Assembly: GCA_003136635.1 (NCBI GenBank)
Contig: PLFD01000032.1
Coordinates: 9,806-42,215, forward strand
DNA length: 32,410 nt
Direction of reading: 5' to 3'
Source of the DNA: a candidate division FCPU426 bacterium
GTDB taxonomy: Bacteria; Oederibacteriota; Muellerivitia; Muellerivitales; Muellerivitaceae
The notes under the pieces were generated by a model. The model did no database searches and was not told where the DNA came from. It was given only the letters and a program-made list of their open reading frames with translations. Made by a program: the position numbers and the translations under genes. The number at the start of each line of letters is the position of its first letter. Positions within the stretch are counted from its first letter, which is position 1. Positions 31,947-32,410 of this stretch are shown piece after piece.

Positions 31947-32410
31947 ATGACTTCTTTTTACCTGTCGGGCCGTAAACTTCTTTCAGCCGGAATTTTTTTC
32001 CTGGCGGTTCTTTTTCTTCTCAATCCTTTTCAATCCGTTCAGGCTTGTACGGCCATCGCGGTAAATGTCACCACGACGGCGGGCGACACCAGCGCCGGGT
32101 CTTTAGGCGACGCGATCAACCAAATCAACGCCAATTGCGGCGGAGGAACTATTAACCTTTCCGGTCTTCCGGCAAACAGCGTCATTAATTTGTCCCAAAA
32201 CCTCCCTTATATCACCCAGAGTGTGACGATTCTGGGAAGCGGCGTAACGGTGAGCGGTCAAAGCACTTATGCCATCTTGAATCTCGGCGGCGGCGTCAGT
32301 GTGGCGGCGGGGTTAACCGACAGTATTTCCAATCTCAATCTGGTCAACGGCAAGGCGCAGGGAAGCAACGGCGGCAGCTACAACGAGGGCGGCGGGGGAG
32401 GGTTGGGCGT
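31947..32410 (+). CDS. Exported beta-helix (polymorphic outer-membrane-like) protein, 3' partial
   Basis: The frame runs open to the window end (about 154 residues seen). A signal peptide with a long hydrophobic stretch (AGIFFLAVLFLLNPF) ends near VQA-CT. The segment SAGSLGDAINQINANCGGGTINLSG resembles the GSLR-AI-x-AN opening of right-handed parallel beta-helix surface proteins, including autotransporter-like and CSLREA-type families. After it come repeated strands (QSVTILGSGVTVSG, SISNLNLVNG) and a Gly-rich turn (GGGGGLG). The ATG has an AAAGGA site six bases upstream. Likely a surface adhesin or polysaccharide-active protein. Confidence 0.75.
   Translation, partial: MTSFYLSGRKLLSAGIFFLAVLFLLNPFQSVQACTAIAVNVTTTAGDTSAGSLGDAINQINANCGGGTINLSGLPANSVINLSQNLPYITQSVTILGSGVTVSGQSTYAILNLGGGVSVAAGLTDSISNLNLVNGKAQGSNGGSYNEGGGGGLG

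Overview
This window looks like chromosomal DNA from an uncultivated, free-living, Gram-negative (diderm) bacterium. The diderm call rests on a PorV/OmpA-type outer-membrane protein, a lipobox-bearing Sel1 lipoprotein, a heptosyltransferase-like GT9 enzyme and a membrane-anchored c-type cytochrome. Menaquinone made by the futalosine route, GatCAB-dependent tRNA amidation and very long Thr/Pro linkers ending in a FlgD-like/type IX sorting-type domain are reminiscent of FCB or Elusimicrobia-like candidate phyla. That placement is inference only. Coding density is high, TTG and GTG starts occur, and I see no rRNA, tRNA or CRISPR array.

Layout. (1) 1-3917: a menaquinone block mqnE (5' truncated by the window edge), mqnA and mqnC, followed by a VOC-fold protein and queF. 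(2) 4005-8385: a small exported TPR protein, a spermidine-synthase-like enzyme, a GT9 glycosyltransferase on the minus strand, and a divergent amidohydrolase that is a good candidate for aminofutalosine deaminase, then a small unknown minus-strand gene. (3) 8496-9508: the rplM-rpsI ribosomal operon with a near-consensus sigma-70 promoter, a possible leader hairpin and an intrinsic terminator. (4) 9545-15661: a Nudix hydrolase, a LOG-like protein, a large exported glycosidase-fold-like protein, a PilZ protein and a PcrA/UvrD helicase. (5) 15751-21387: a 1163-residue Thr/Pro-repeat surface protein followed with no gap by a PorV + Ig/FlgD + OmpA fusion. (6) 21484-26518: gatC-gatA-gatB, a HAD-like protein and a zinc alcohol dehydrogenase. 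(7) 26568-28503: an accessory islet with an RHH/PIN toxin-antitoxin pair containing two clear inverted repeats, a ParB-like protein lacking the usual N-terminal domain, and a HigA-like antitoxin without a visible partner. (8) 28491-32410: an alpha/beta hydrolase, a cytochrome c, a 12-repeat Sel1 lipoprotein and the start of an exported beta-helix protein that runs off the window.

The strongest candidate for an undescribed system is region 5. A duplicated two-module, mucin-like protein with a C-terminal sorting-type domain is coupled to an outer-membrane protein that appears to combine a PorV-like shuttle barrel with an OmpA peptidoglycan anchor. This could be a compact cargo plus anchor arrangement related to type IX secretion. 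The accessory islet is the second place to look.
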